Assembly: GCA_038240335.1 (NCBI GenBank)
Contig: JBBSDV010000073.1
Location: forward strand, 1 to 14,802
Direction: 5' to 3'
Length of the DNA stretch: 14,802 nucleotides
Source of the DNA: JBBSDV01 sp038240335
GTDB lineage: Bacteria > Chloroflexota > Dehalococcoidia > DSTF01 > JACRBR01
The notes beneath the pieces were generated by a model. The model ran no database searches. It was not told where the DNA came from and was given only the letters and a program-made list of their open reading frames with translations. Position 1 is the first letter of the stretch. Each line of letters begins with the position of its first letter. Both the position numbers and the translations under genes were made by a program. Of this stretch, positions 14,738-14,802 are shown piece after piece.

Positions 14738-14769
14738 ATCGTAGCAGGTTCTGCCACGTCCTTGGTCAA
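14738..14769 (-). promoter_or_regulatory. Candidate promoter of the DUF1232 gene
   Basis: On the minus strand TTGACC (14764-14769, 5 of 6 matches to -35) is followed by TACGAT (14738-14743, 4 of 6 matches to -10). The spacer of 20 bases is long. The -10 ends six bases before the ATG, so the transcript may begin at or next to the start codon. Confidence 0.35.
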
Positions 14770-14802
14770 GCGCCGATCGTCCCAGGCTGCAAACCGATGC
14801 CA

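Overview
This is a high-GC bacterial window. Gene content and order (holB-ricT; two tRNA-Thr genes, tuf, rpmG, secE, nusG, rplK, rplA; a TIGR03960-type radical SAM protein; an EF-Tu with the GPMPQTREHILLAKQVQVP stretch) suggest Chloroflexota, perhaps Dehalococcoidia-like. This assignment is an inference from sequence style, not from a tree.

Layout. Bases 1-100 are an unnaturally homopolymer-rich edge. 101-1986 (+) holds two overlapping peptide-type ABC permease genes of the DppB and DppC families; the binding protein and ATPases are not in the window. 2103-3103 (-) is a two-gene accessory patch, a GNAT acetyltransferase and a DUF3024 protein. 3374-5851 (+) holds holB (DNA polymerase III delta-prime) and ricT (PSP1 domain), a pairing also known from Bacillus. 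5867-10332 (+) is a translation and secretion block: a strong sigma70-type promoter, tRNA-Thr(TGT), tRNA-Thr(GGT), tuf, rpmG (54 aa), secE, nusG, rplK and rplA. rplJ and rplL do not follow. 10560-11366 (+) is a short-chain dehydrogenase. 11454-14731 (-) carries a large radical SAM protein, a DinB-like protein and a DUF1232 membrane protein.

The most unusual structure is intergenic. Eight short arrays of a seven-base repeat (consensus GTNGTTY; reverse AACTAC/AACGAC) sit at or within about 12 bases of coding-region boundaries: after the stops of holB, nusG, rplK, rplA, the radical SAM gene and the dinB-like gene, and before the starts of holB and ricT. In every case the GTNGTTY strand reads outward, away from the adjacent gene. 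In nusG, rplK and the radical SAM gene the array contains the stop codon, and in rplK it encodes the last three residues. Arrays after rplK and rplA are followed by a similar hairpin and a shared CGGGAG-GCAGAGG block, which suggests a composite dispersed element.

The L11-L1 region also has structured leaders: an 8-bp hairpin just before the rplK ribosome binding site, and a 259-base rplK-rplA spacer with at least seven inverted repeats. Either is a candidate site for L1 autoregulation.
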